Source: Methanosphaerula palustris E1-9c
Lineage (GTDB): Archaea; Halobacteriota; Methanomicrobia; Methanomicrobiales; Methanospirillaceae
Direction: 5' to 3'
DNA length: 64,000 bases
Assembly: GCF_000021965.1 (NCBI RefSeq)
Contig: NC_011832.1
Span: 2,707,242-2,771,241 of the forward strand
A model generated the notes under the pieces. That model did no database searches and was not told the DNA's origin. It saw nothing but the letters and a program-made list of their open reading frames with translations. This document shows positions 17,973-26,268 of this stretch, piece after piece. Each line of letters starts with the position of its first letter. Within the stretch, counting starts at the first letter, position 1. A program made the translations under genes and the position numbers.

Positions 17973-18773
17973 TCAGTAGAAATGGAAGAAGGTGTAGTTT
18001 CCTGACCCGCTGGTGGAGTGGATGATGACGGTATACCTGCCTGGCTTGAGTGTTGAGTAGGTCAGGATGTAGTTAAGGTTGTTTGCAGTAAAATACGGGG
18101 TCTTGGCCATGGTGATGATACTGCCGGTGGATGGATCGTAGACATAGATCTCGAAGGTGTTCGCAGTGCTGTACGCGAGGCCAAGAATGTCATACCTGTC
18201 GGTGCTCGTAACATCCAGATTGACGGTCTGCCATCCCCCTGAATCTATCGATCCGGTCTGATACGAGTATGTGGGAGCAGTGGTCGATGGTGTGGTGGTT
18301 TGGGTTCCGACCTTCACCTCGCCATTCACCGCGGTCGCCGTGCCGGTGAGGTCATTGCCCGACAGGTCGACGACGTTAACGACCTTGATTTCGATCGGGG
18401 AGTTGTCGGGGGTGAGGACCTTGAACTTGATATGGGCCAACGCCACATCGCCTGTTGCGATACCCTTGGTGTGATCACCCATATTGATAGTCACTATGTG
18501 GGAGCCGTACTCCTCCGCCAGATTGGTACTTCCTGTTGAGAAAGTGGTGCCCTCATACTGGAGAACTCCGTTGCTCCAGTTCAGGTCCAGCGCAATATCA
18601 CTGATGAGTGGGTTTGCGTTGTTGTCAACATAGAGCGTTGCATCCACGGTGTCACCCACCGCAGCATTTGAGATCTCCGGAATATGGAACTTTACCGTCC
18701 CCGATGCGCCTGCAGTCGAGACGCAGATGAGGGTGAGAAATATGAGTACTATGATCGTCTTCTGGAACTTCAT
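17973..18773 (-). CDS. Secreted protein with cohesin-like and pre-peptidase C-terminal domains
   Basis: From the ATG at 18773 the protein starts with a clear signal peptide (MKFQKTIIVLIFLTLICVST, cleavage near AGA-SG). Residues about 27-155 look like a cohesin/carbohydrate-binding beta sandwich (VGDTVDATLYVDNN, ISDIALDLNWSNGVLQYEG, IATGDVALAHIKFKVL). After a threonine/proline linker, the last 90 residues resemble a PPC domain (STANTFEIYVYDPSTGSI, LKPGRYTVIIHSTSGSGNYTF). The gene is lower in GC than its neighbours. A cohesin-type module is notable because three proteins elsewhere in the window end in dockerin modules. Confidence 0.75.
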   Translation of the reverse strand: MKFQKTIIVLIFLTLICVSTAGASGTVKFHIPEISNAAVGDTVDATLYVDNNANPLISDIALDLNWSNGVLQYEGTTFSTGSTNLAEEYGSHIVTINMGDHTKGIATGDVALAHIKFKVLTPDNSPIEIKVVNVVDLSGNDLTGTATAVNGEVKVGTQTTTPSTTAPTYSYQTGSIDSGGWQTVNLDVTSTDRYDILGLAYSTANTFEIYVYDPSTGSIITMAKTPYFTANNLNYILTYSTLKPGRYTVIIHSTSGSGNYTFFHFY

Positions 18774-19084
18774 GATAGGCACTATTTCGTTAAGAATATA
18801 ATACTTTCGACATTCAACAGTGAGCATATTTTCGTCAGAATATCAACCTAAATAAGTGAACGATCTTCTTCAGATAGGGGAAAAAAGTAACCAAAAATCA
18901 AAAATTCTCCAGGAACGGCCTTACTGCAGTAAGAGGGATACTTATCTCTTGATTCCGTGGCTCATACACTGGATCGCTACGTGACGATGCGTCACGGCAG
19001 GTATCGAATGGGTGGATGTCAGGGATATTCTGGTTCCTGGCCATGTCGACAGACCTTAATTCAGGCCCTGCCATACTCTATGCT
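18774..19084. promoter_or_regulatory. Intergenic region with two perfect palindromes
   Basis: No gene is seen here. The 311 bases separate divergent genes and contain CTTACTGCAGTAAG (18920-18933, a 14-bp perfect palindrome) and CGTGACG-ATG-CGTCACG (18980-18996). Both lie upstream of the DUF3467-aroD pair and could be protein-binding sites. Confidence 0.5.
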
Positions 19085-19378
19085 ATGAGTTCGCAGGAGA
19101 TCTCAGTGAACATGCCCCCGGACCTCGATCCGGTCTACAGCAATATGATCCAGATCGCCTTCAAGGAGGATGAATTCACGTTCCTCTTCCTCCATCAGAT
19201 CCCCGGCACCAACCAGGCCCGGGCGAAGGCGATCGTCACCATCTCTCCCCGGCATGCCAAGAGCCTGCTGGCCGTGCTCGGTAAGTCGATGCAGGAGTAC
19301 GAGGAGAAGTTCGGACAGATCGACCCGCCCAAGGACCAGAAGGGCGGCCCGGTCACGACACTGCGAGGATACTCGTAG
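19085..19378 (+). CDS. DUF3467 family protein
   Basis: From the ATG at 19085 the 97 residues match the DUF3467 pattern: PPDLDPVYSNMIQIAFKEDEFTFLFLHQIP, then ARAKAIVTISPRHAKSLLAVLGKSMQEYEEKFG. These lines are shown in part: key blocks are YSNMIQI, EFTFLF and SPRHAKSLL. The function of the family is unknown. An upstream in-frame ATG at 19016 adds 23 residues with no similarity. The stop is one base before the GTG start of aroD, so the two are co-translated. Confidence 0.8.
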   Translation: MSSQEISVNMPPDLDPVYSNMIQIAFKEDEFTFLFLHQIPGTNQARAKAIVTISPRHAKSLLAVLGKSMQEYEEKFGQIDPPKDQKGGPVTTLRGYS

Positions 19379-19379
19379 A

Positions 19380-20012
19380 GTGGCATCGATCGTTGTCTCG
19401 GTCACCAGGAAGGAAGATATGCCGCTGGCTGCGGCTTCAGGGGCCGACCTGATCGAGATCCGGCTGGACCTCTTCCCGACTGCCGACCTTGAGAACCTCC
19501 CCGCGCTGCTCAGGGAGGTGTCCCTCCCGCTGATCGTCACGGTCAGGAGCCGCGCCGAGGGCGGGCGGTTCACCGGCGGGCCGGAGGAATGGCGTGCCCT
19601 GGTCACCCCGTACCTGCCGGTGGCCCGGTACGTGGACATCGAACAGCGTTTCTCGTCCTGCGCCCCGGCGATCAGGGCGGCCGGTGTCAAGGTGATCGCC
19701 TCGTTCCATACGCCGACGATCCTGAAAGAAGATGAACTGGTCGCCATCGAGGCCCGGCTGCGAACCTTCGGCGATCTCCCGAAGATCGTCACGGGCGTCG
19801 GAACCCGGGATGATCTGCTGACCCTCCTCCAGTTCACCAGCAGCAGGACCGCTCCGATCTGCACCAGCATCATGGGGGAGCAGTGCCGGTTCGGGCGGGG
19901 GCTCCTCCCCCTCTTCAGTTCGATGCTGGTTTACTGTTATATCACGACCCCGGCCTCGGCCGGGCAGTACCCGGTCGGCGAGATGAGGACGATCCTCTCT
20001 CTCCTCACCTGA
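19380..20012 (+). CDS. aroD: 3-dehydroquinate dehydratase, type I
   Basis: The enzyme dehydrates 3-dehydroquinate to 3-dehydroshikimate through a Schiff base. The start is a GTG at 19380, giving 210 residues beginning with the first barrel strand ASIVVSVT. Visible motifs are DLIEIRLDLF, TVRSRAEGGRF, the catalytic histidine in VIASFHTP, and the Schiff-base lysine in DLPKIVTGV. The C-terminal SAGQYPVGEM matches the lid region. It is on the opposite strand to the rest of the aromatic operon and overlaps the end of aroC by eight bases. Confidence 0.9.
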   Translation: MASIVVSVTRKEDMPLAAASGADLIEIRLDLFPTADLENLPALLREVSLPLIVTVRSRAEGGRFTGGPEEWRALVTPYLPVARYVDIEQRFSSCAPAIRAAGVKVIASFHTPTILKEDELVAIEARLRTFGDLPKIVTGVGTRDDLLTLLQFTSSRTAPICTSIMGEQCRFGRGLLPLFSSMLVYCYITTPASAGQYPVGEMRTILSLLT

Positions 20013-21000
20013 CCAGGTACTTCTGCTGCTCGAGGAGGGCGTCGACGAGTACCAGGGCGAGCATCGCCTCGGCGACGACGACCGCCCTCGGGACGATCGA
20101 GGGGTCGTGCCGCCCCTGTATTTGTATTTCAACCGGCTTGCCGGCCCGGTCGATCGTCTGCTGTACTTTGCTGATCGAGGGGGTCGGCTTGACCGCGATC
20201 CGGACGGTGATCGGTTCGCCAGTGGAGATCCCGCCGAGGATCCCGCCGGCATGGTTGGAGCGGTAGCAGCTGTTCTCATCGATCTGGTCGTTGTTCTCAG
20301 AGCCACAGAGGGTAGCGGCGTTGAACCCCTCGCCGATCTCCACCCCCTTCACCGCCCCGATACCCATCATCGCGGCCGCGATACCGGCATCGAGCCGGCC
20401 GAAGATCGGGTCGCCGAGCCCTTTCGGGCAGCCGATGGCGGTGATCCCGATGATCCCGCCGACCGAGTCGCCGGCCGCCTTTGCCCTGAGGATCTCCTCT
20501 CTGATCTTCTCCTCGCCGGTCACCCCGTGGACCGAGAGGATCTCTCCTGCAATATGGACGCCGTAGCCGGCCAGCACCTTCACGGCCACTGCTCCGGCCG
20601 CCACCCGGGCGAGGGTCTCCCGCCCGGAGGACCGGCCGCCGCCCCGGTGGTCTCGGATCCCGTACTTCTCCTCATAGGCCCGGTCCGCGTGCCCGGGGCG
20701 GTAGACTGTTCTGAGCTGCTCGTAGTCCTTCGACTGCATCCCCTCGTTCCTGACCATCAGGGCGATAGGGGTGCCGGTGGTCTGCCCTTCAAAGACCCCG
20801 GAGAGGAGCTCGACCCGGTCCAGTTCGTACCGGGGCGACTCGAGCGGGCTCTTCCCCGGCCTCCTCCGGTCGAGCATCGGCTGGATCTCCGCCTCTGATA
20901 GGGAGAGCCGCGGCGGGCAGCCGTCGATCACCGCTCCGACGGCCGGGCCGTGGCTCTCCCCGAAGGTGGTGACCCGGAAGTTCCTGCCATGGGTGTTCAT
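20005..21000 (-). CDS. aroC: Chorismate synthase
   Basis: It catalyses the FMN-dependent conversion of EPSP to chorismate, the last common step of the pathway. The family signatures are MNTHGRNFRVTTFGESHGP, the DRRRPGKS loop, YRPGHAD, and the C-terminal GRHDPSIVPRAVVVAEAM. These include the two histidines involved in catalysis (GESHG and GHAD). At 331 residues it is slightly shorter than the 350-370 usual for the family, mostly at the C terminus. Its ATG overlaps the stop of the fused aroKE gene. Confidence 0.95.
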   Translation of the reverse strand: MNTHGRNFRVTTFGESHGPAVGAVIDGCPPRLSLSEAEIQPMLDRRRPGKSPLESPRYELDRVELLSGVFEGQTTGTPIALMVRNEGMQSKDYEQLRTVYRPGHADRAYEEKYGIRDHRGGGRSSGRETLARVAAGAVAVKVLAGYGVHIAGEILSVHGVTGEEKIREEILRAKAAGDSVGGIIGITAIGCPKGLGDPIFGRLDAGIAAAMMGIGAVKGVEIGEGFNAATLCGSENNDQIDENSCYRSNHAGGILGGISTGEPITVRIAVKPTPSISKVQQTIDRAGKPVEIQIQGRHDPSIVPRAVVVAEAMLALVLVDALLEQQKYLVR

Positions 21001-22370
21001 CCGATCACCCCCCTGACCAGGTCCGGACTGACCTGGATCCCGGTAAAGTGCTCAAACTGGGCGCAGGCCTGGTGGATGAACATCTCGGTCCCCGGGATGA
21101 CCCAGGCCCCGGCCGCCTCGGCCTCCCGCAGGAGGGGAGTCATCCTCGGGGTGTAGACCAGATCGAAGACGGTCATCCCCTCGTCCAGGTCCGCCCTGGT
21201 CAGCAGGGTCCCGGTATCGGGGTGCATCCCGACCGGCGTGGCATGGACAACAACCTCAGGATCGAGGTCCCCGAACCTGGAGAGCGGTGCGGTGCTGCAG
21301 TCGAACCGGGCTGCGAGCACTCTCCCCCGTTCCTCGGTCCGGTTCAGGATCGTCAGGTCCATCCCGAGGCTCTTCAGAGCGTACGCAGCTGCCGCCGCAG
21401 CCCCCCCGGCCCCGATCAGCACGGCTCGTTCTCCCCGGTGCTGCTGGAGAGGTTTCCTCACCCCGAGCCAGTCGGTATTGAACCCGGCGAGTTCATCCCC
21501 GCACCTGACCACGGTGTTGACGGCCCCGATCGCCGTTGCATCCGGGTCGATGGTATCGAGCAAGGGGATCACCTGCTCCTTGAACGGGATCGTCACCGAG
21601 AGGCCGCGGAGCCTGCCGGCCCGGAAGACGGCGATGATCTCTGCGATCGAAGGCCATTCGATCCGGGTGTAGCGGTAGTCCAGGCCGAACCGGGCGAAGA
21701 GAGCCGCGTACATCTGCGGACTGATCGAGTGGGAGGCCGGGAAGCCGGCGATCCCGCAGAGACCAGGTGCCGGATCGGTGTCCAGGTCTGCGGCGAGCGC
21801 CTCCCGTTCCCCGGCGGCCGGGTTAGCCTGGAGGAGGAACGAGAGCGCACTCGCCCGGGGCTCGGTCTTCCAGGTCCCGTTGAGCAGCGCCCGAATCTCC
21901 AGCGCCACCATCCCTGCCTTCTTGCCGGTGGTGTCGACAGAGAGGTCGGCCGCCGCCCGGTAGGGATCCCCTCTGACCGCGGCCACCGTCCGGATCTCAT
22001 CCATCAGCGGTTCCCCGGTCAGGGGCGGGCGGTCGGAGGTGATGGTCCGCCGGTACATCGTCTCCAGGTCTGCGGTCAGCAGCACCATCGTGGACTCGTG
22101 CCTGAGGGCGACCAGATTCTGCTGGTCGAGGAGAACCCCGCCGCCGGTGCTGATCACCGCCGGGCCGACCGGCAGTCCGGCGATCGCCTGGTGTTCACGC
22201 CTCCGAAACCCTTCCTCTCCTTCTGTGGCGAAGATCTTCGGGATCGCCATACCGGCCTCCTTCTCGATCAATCCATCGGAGTCGATCAGGGGGAGGTGGT
22301 AGAGAGCGGCGAGGGCTTCCCCAACCGCGGTCTTGCCGGTACCCCGGAGACCGGTCAACACGATCCTCAT
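20997..22370 (-). CDS. aroKE: Shikimate kinase - shikimate dehydrogenase fusion
   Basis: Residues about 1-165 are a bacterial-type P-loop shikimate kinase: Walker A GLRGTGKTAVG, the shikimate-binding aspartates in LIDSDGLIEKEAG, FRRREHQ and STGGGVLL. Residues about 175-457 are AroE: substrate motif GFPASHSISPQMY, catalytic lysine in TIPFKEQVIP, NADP motif GAGGAAAAAAYAL and VVHATPVGMHP. One chain therefore catalyses two consecutive steps, though in the reverse of gene order. Most archaea use an unrelated GHMP-type shikimate kinase, so the kinase half suggests acquisition from bacteria. It overlaps both neighbours by ATGA. Confidence 0.93.
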   Translation of the reverse strand: MRIVLTGLRGTGKTAVGEALAALYHLPLIDSDGLIEKEAGMAIPKIFATEGEEGFRRREHQAIAGLPVGPAVISTGGGVLLDQQNLVALRHESTMVLLTADLETMYRRTITSDRPPLTGEPLMDEIRTVAAVRGDPYRAAADLSVDTTGKKAGMVALEIRALLNGTWKTEPRASALSFLLQANPAAGEREALAADLDTDPAPGLCGIAGFPASHSISPQMYAALFARFGLDYRYTRIEWPSIAEIIAVFRAGRLRGLSVTIPFKEQVIPLLDTIDPDATAIGAVNTVVRCGDELAGFNTDWLGVRKPLQQHRGERAVLIGAGGAAAAAAYALKSLGMDLTILNRTEERGRVLAARFDCSTAPLSRFGDLDPEVVVHATPVGMHPDTGTLLTRADLDEGMTVFDLVYTPRMTPLLREAEAAGAWVIPGTEMFIHQACAQFEHFTGIQVSPDLVRGVIG

Positions 22371-23638
22371 AATAATCCTCCTGCGGCGAGTGCGTTCCAG
22401 AATTTCGGGAACGACTTGCCGACACAGGCGGGGTCTTCGATCGTGACATCACCAACGGCCAGCCCGAGGACGGCGAAGGCCATCGCTGTCCGGTGGTCGT
22501 CGTGCGGGTCGATCACCCCGCCATGAAGGGGTCCGGGATGAATGGTGATCGCGTCGGCGCTGATGTCGACGGTGCAGCCGAGGGCTCTGAGGGTCCCAGC
22601 GGTCACGGCCACCCGGTCGCTCTCCTTGTACTGGAGATGGCCGACCCCGGTGATGGTTGTCGGCGAGTCGGCCAGGGCGGCCACCACCGCGAGGGTCTGG
22701 ACCGTGTCAGGGGCTGTGGTCATATCGATGGAGATCCCGTGGAGGTTTTTGGTCCGCTCGATGGTGACGCCGTCGGTCTCCCTGGTGACCCGGCAGCCCA
22801 TCGCTTTGAGCGCTGCAACGAAGAGCCGGTCGCCCTGCACCGAGTCATGATTCAGATTTCTGACCGTCACCTTCCCGCCGAGGGTGGCGGCCAGGGCGAA
22901 GAAGTACGAGGCGGACGAGTAGTCTCCCTCCACCGTGTACTCCCGTCCGCGGTACCGGGCCGGCTGGACGGTAAAGTGGGTGTACCCCACCCGCCTGACC
23001 GGAACCCCGAACGCGGCCATCACCGCACCGGTGATCTCCAGGTACGATCGGGAGACCGGCTGCCGGGCGACCTTCAGGTCCACCGGACGGACAGCATATG
23101 GGGCAGCCAGCAGCAGCGACGAGATGAACTGGCTGCTGACCGAGCCGTCGAGGGTCGCTTCGCCGCCGACGAGCGGCCCCTGCACGACACAGGGCGGGTA
23201 ACCGTCTGCGGCCAGGTATCGGACCGAGCCGCCGAGGGTTCGGATCGCGTCGCCGAGTTCTCCGATCGGCCGCTGCTGCATCCGGGGGGAGCCGGTCAGC
23301 GTGACCCCGGCGGTGCTGGAGCAGAGGAGGGCGATCGAACTGAGCAGCCGGAGGCTCGTCCCCGAGTTCTTTAGGTCCAGGACGGTCCCCTCTGCGCAGT
23401 CGGGCCGGCCGTCGGTCCCCTGCACCCGGTAGCCTTCCGGTGTGTCGGTGATATCGGCACCGAGTGCCTGGAGTGCCCGGACTGTCAACAGGGTGTCCTC
23501 CGCGATCAGGGGGCCGCGGATCAGTGACTCCCCGTCAGCCAGGGCTGCGATGATCAGAGCCCGGTGGGTGAAGGACTTGGAGGGCGGAGCGGTGAAGGCC
23601 AGGTCCACCGGCCCGTGCTGCTGGAGTGTCTGATCCAT
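22367..23638 (-). CDS. aroA: 3-phosphoshikimate 1-carboxyvinyltransferase (EPSP synthase)
   Basis: It joins shikimate-3-phosphate and phosphoenolpyruvate to form EPSP. From the ATG at 23638 it is 423 residues. Signatures include the PEP-binding APPSKSFTHRALI, the NSGTSLRLLSS block, SSQFISSLLLAAPY, EGDYSSASYFFA and the C-terminal DPHDDHRTAMAFAVLGL. The longer frame to 23719 is rejected because the ATG at 23638 overlaps the pheA stop as ATGA, the pattern used throughout this operon. Confidence 0.94.
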   Translation of the reverse strand: MDQTLQQHGPVDLAFTAPPSKSFTHRALIIAALADGESLIRGPLIAEDTLLTVRALQALGADITDTPEGYRVQGTDGRPDCAEGTVLDLKNSGTSLRLLSSIALLCSSTAGVTLTGSPRMQQRPIGELGDAIRTLGGSVRYLAADGYPPCVVQGPLVGGEATLDGSVSSQFISSLLLAAPYAVRPVDLKVARQPVSRSYLEITGAVMAAFGVPVRRVGYTHFTVQPARYRGREYTVEGDYSSASYFFALAATLGGKVTVRNLNHDSVQGDRLFVAALKAMGCRVTRETDGVTIERTKNLHGISIDMTTAPDTVQTLAVVAALADSPTTITGVGHLQYKESDRVAVTAGTLRALGCTVDISADAITIHPGPLHGGVIDPHDDHRTAMAFAVLGLAVGDVTIEDPACVGKSFPKFWNALAAGGLL

Positions 23639-24444
23639 CAGTTCACCTCCAGCAGCGGGTAGCACCCGAACTCTTTGACCGAGGTCATCTGCTTCAGCTC
23701 CCGGATCGCGTCCTCCCACCCTGTGGAGAGGACCAGGTCGATGAAGAAGACGTAGGTGCCGATCCCCCGCTTGGAGGGCCTGGACTCGATCCGTGAGAGG
23801 GTGATCCCCCTGGCTGCAAAGACCCCGAGCAGGTCGTACAGGAGACCGGCCCGGTTCTCATGCGGGTCGACCAGAATACTGCACTTCTCAGCGCCCGCGA
23901 CAAGGCCGACCCGTCCCCCATCCCGCCGGCCGATCCTGACGAACCGGGTGGTGTTCGAGGTGCTGTTCTGAACCCCGGTCGCGACGATCGGCAGGTGGTA
24001 GAGGGCCGCGAGCTGCGGAGAGACGATCGCCCCGGTGCCCGGATGCTCCTGCATCGCGACGGCGCTGGCCGCGTTGCTGCTCGTCTGGACCACCGTCAGG
24101 TGCTCTGCTTCGATGAAGGTTGAGCACTGTTCATGGGTCTGCTGGTGGGCGTAGACGATCATCCCGGAGTGGAGGGGTTTTGTTGAAGCCAGGGAGTGAA
24201 CGATCAGCAGGTAGGCCTCGCCGGTGATCGCCACCTGGTGCTGCTGCAGCCCGTCCAGGGTCGGGCCGACCCCGCCGGCCTCGCTGTTCTCGATCGGAAC
24301 GACCCCGTCCCCCTCGCCGGCCTCGACGGCGGCGAAGATCCCGCCGATCGTCGGCATCAGCCGGACCTCCTCATCCTCTCCAGCGAGCCGGCGGGCTACA
24401 TGATCACTGAAGGTCCCCTCCGGACCGAGGGCGAGGAGGGTCAT
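23638..24444 (-). CDS. pheA: Prephenate dehydratase
   Basis: The enzyme converts prephenate to phenylpyruvate for phenylalanine synthesis. The 268 residues start MTLLALGPEGTFSDHVARRL. The catalytic TRF motif is in SNTTRFVRIGRR. A C-terminal ACT domain carries the phenylalanine-binding ESRPSKRGIGTYVFFID segment, so feedback inhibition is likely. No chorismate mutase is fused to it and none is visible in the operon. The ATG at 24444 overlaps the tyrA stop. Confidence 0.93.
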   Translation of the reverse strand: MTLLALGPEGTFSDHVARRLAGEDEEVRLMPTIGGIFAAVEAGEGDGVVPIENSEAGGVGPTLDGLQQHQVAITGEAYLLIVHSLASTKPLHSGMIVYAHQQTHEQCSTFIEAEHLTVVQTSSNAASAVAMQEHPGTGAIVSPQLAALYHLPIVATGVQNSTSNTTRFVRIGRRDGGRVGLVAGAEKCSILVDPHENRAGLLYDLLGVFAARGITLSRIESRPSKRGIGTYVFFIDLVLSTGWEDAIRELKQMTSVKEFGCYPLLEVN

Positions 24445-25292
24445 CGCTCCACCAGGCATCGGATAAGGTGGTCGGTCTCGAGGGTGGCCTGAGGACCGTA
24501 GACGCTGTACTTTTTGGCGTTCTCCAGGAAGAACCGGGAGAACCGGTCGGGATCTCCGCTCTCGACCGCGTCCGAAAGGCTCTGGACCGCCTGCTCGCAG
24601 TCGGCCAGTACCGGTCCGACAGCCGGATTCATCTGGAGCATGTCTCCGTAGAGGCCGTCGTCCTGCGAGAGGAGCCTCCCGATAAGCCCGAGTTGGATCC
24701 GGTAGATCGGGCTCGTATAGGTGAGCACCTCCTCGATCTCGATCTGCTGCCGCCGCATCGTGTCGGCCATGCAGAGGGTCAGAAAGTGGGTCAGCCCCTG
24801 GACAATCGCCATCATCCGGTCGTGATGTTCGGGTGTTGTAACGGTGATTCGGGCCCCATCTCCGGCGAAAACCCGAATCATCGGTCTGTACCGCTCCTCC
24901 GGGGCGGTGGCCGGGGTGACGACGATCGTCTGCCCCTGCAGGGTCTCGACGCCGGGGCCGAACATGGGGTGGAGACCGACAACGCTGGCCTTCGATTTGA
25001 TCATCGCCGCGACCGGCCCGGTCTTCAGCGAGGTCAGGTCGCAGAGGAGCTGGTCGGCCCGCAGCAGTGGCGCCACCTCCTCGATCACCCCGACCGTCGC
25101 CCGGATCGGCACGACGATCATCACGATATCGCAGGGATCGAGGAACCGATCGAGCGACTGATCGCTCTTTCGCCCCCTCACCGCGACCTCCCAGCCAGCC
25201 CGGCGGAAGACCGCTGCAAAGAAGGAGCCCATCTGGCCGGTCCCGCCAATGATTCCGACCGTCGTTCCCTTCTTCTCCCCTTCACTGCTCAC
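24441..25292 (-). CDS. tyrA: Prephenate dehydrogenase
   Basis: It oxidatively decarboxylates prephenate to 4-hydroxyphenylpyruvate for tyrosine synthesis. The 283 residues begin with a Rossmann motif (VGIIGGTGQMGSFFA) and continue with DIVMIVVPI and LHPMFGPGV, the conserved catalytic histidine region. An all-alpha dimerisation domain follows (GLTHFLTLCMADTM). No ACT or chorismate mutase domain is fused. The start overlaps the end of the dehydroquinate synthase II gene by 11 bases. Confidence 0.9.
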   Translation of the reverse strand: MSSEGEKKGTTVGIIGGTGQMGSFFAAVFRRAGWEVAVRGRKSDQSLDRFLDPCDIVMIVVPIRATVGVIEEVAPLLRADQLLCDLTSLKTGPVAAMIKSKASVVGLHPMFGPGVETLQGQTIVVTPATAPEERYRPMIRVFAGDGARITVTTPEHHDRMMAIVQGLTHFLTLCMADTMRRQQIEIEEVLTYTSPIYRIQLGLIGRLLSQDDGLYGDMLQMNPAVGPVLADCEQAVQSLSDAVESGDPDRFSRFFLENAKKYSVYGPQATLETDHLIRCLVER

Positions 25293-26268
25293 AGATCTGC
25301 TCCTTCACGGCGTACCCGAAGTGGCGGCCACCCTCGGCGACCATCCCGAGCACCTGGTCGCCGGGCTTGAGGTCGACGACCGACCGGGCCTTGCCATCCA
25401 GCCCGACGAGCCGGATCGTTTCGGCGTTCTGCAGCACCAGCCCGGCCTTCACCCCGCCGGCCTCCCCCTCGACAAGCAGCAGCGGCCGCTTCTCGATCTT
25501 CAGCCTTCCGATGATCACCTCCTCGGTACCGCCGTCGGCGGCCGTGACCGTCACCAGGTCGCCGGCCCGCAGGTCGGCCAGGTAGGCGGTCCTGTTCCCG
25601 GGGGTGAGCACGTAGGCGTGGACGGCGCCGGCGTTCACCCGGAACGGCCGCGGAGCCACGTACAGGTTCTCGATCGTCTCGGCATGGACCAGGAAGAAGG
25701 CGGACGAGGTGTTCCCGACCAGCATTCCCTCCCCGTCGGCGAGGATGGAGCAGGTGTCGATGCAGACGCGGTCGCCCATCCCGAGCTGCCGGACGACTGT
25801 CAGCGTGAACGGGACGAGCGGCACCTTCGCGCCGGCCCCCCGGACCATCGCCGCGACCGTCCGGATCACCTCAGGGTCGGTGGTCATCAGCACCACGCCG
25901 GCGACTCCCTGCTCCAGGATCGTCAGGGCCAGCCGGGCCTCCTCGACACTGCCGACCGCCGCAAAGATCCGGTCCGACTGGGCGACCAGGTTCTCGAGCG
26001 GAATGACAGTCCAGTCCCCGGTGGAGACGATGACCGGCCCGAGCTTCGCCTTCTCCAGGCACGCCTCCTCGCTCGCCTTGTCCACGATCGTCACCATCGA
26101 TACGTCCTTTCCGGGGATCAGATCCCCGTTGGGGGCGATCGTCGTCACCTTGGCCAACACGTTCACCTTCGCCGCATCGTCGACGACGATCGCATCGACC
26201 CCTGCCTCCAGGGCAACCGTCGCGAGGTCCTTGTTCCAGCAGGAGAGGTCGACCCAGCACTGTTTCAT
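25282..26268 (-). CDS. aroB': 3-dehydroquinate synthase II
   Basis: This archaeal enzyme oxidises and cyclises 2-amino-3,7-dideoxyheptulosonate to 3-dehydroquinate with NAD, replacing DAHP synthase plus AroB. The protein begins MKQCWVDLSCWNKDLATVAL and ends with the family tail GRHFGYAVKEQI. VGNTSSAFFLVHAETIENLYV, shown here by its core GNTSSAFF, is a strong signature. At 328 residues it is close to normal length. The open frame reaches far upstream, but the ATG at 26268 overlaps the preceding stop as ATGA and the extra N terminus is a shadow of aroA'. Confidence 0.95.
   Translation of the reverse strand: MKQCWVDLSCWNKDLATVALEAGVDAIVVDDAAKVNVLAKVTTIAPNGDLIPGKDVSMVTIVDKASEEACLEKAKLGPVIVSTGDWTVIPLENLVAQSDRIFAAVGSVEEARLALTILEQGVAGVVLMTTDPEVIRTVAAMVRGAGAKVPLVPFTLTVVRQLGMGDRVCIDTCSILADGEGMLVGNTSSAFFLVHAETIENLYVAPRPFRVNAGAVHAYVLTPGNRTAYLADLRAGDLVTVTAADGGTEEVIIGRLKIEKRPLLLVEGEAGGVKAGLVLQNAETIRLVGLDGKARSVVDLKPGDQVLGMVAEGGRHFGYAVKEQICEQ

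Noticed and set aside
21048-22526. 492-residue plus-strand frame
   Set aside because: It lies antisense to the aroKE fusion and has a shadow-like composition with no domain.
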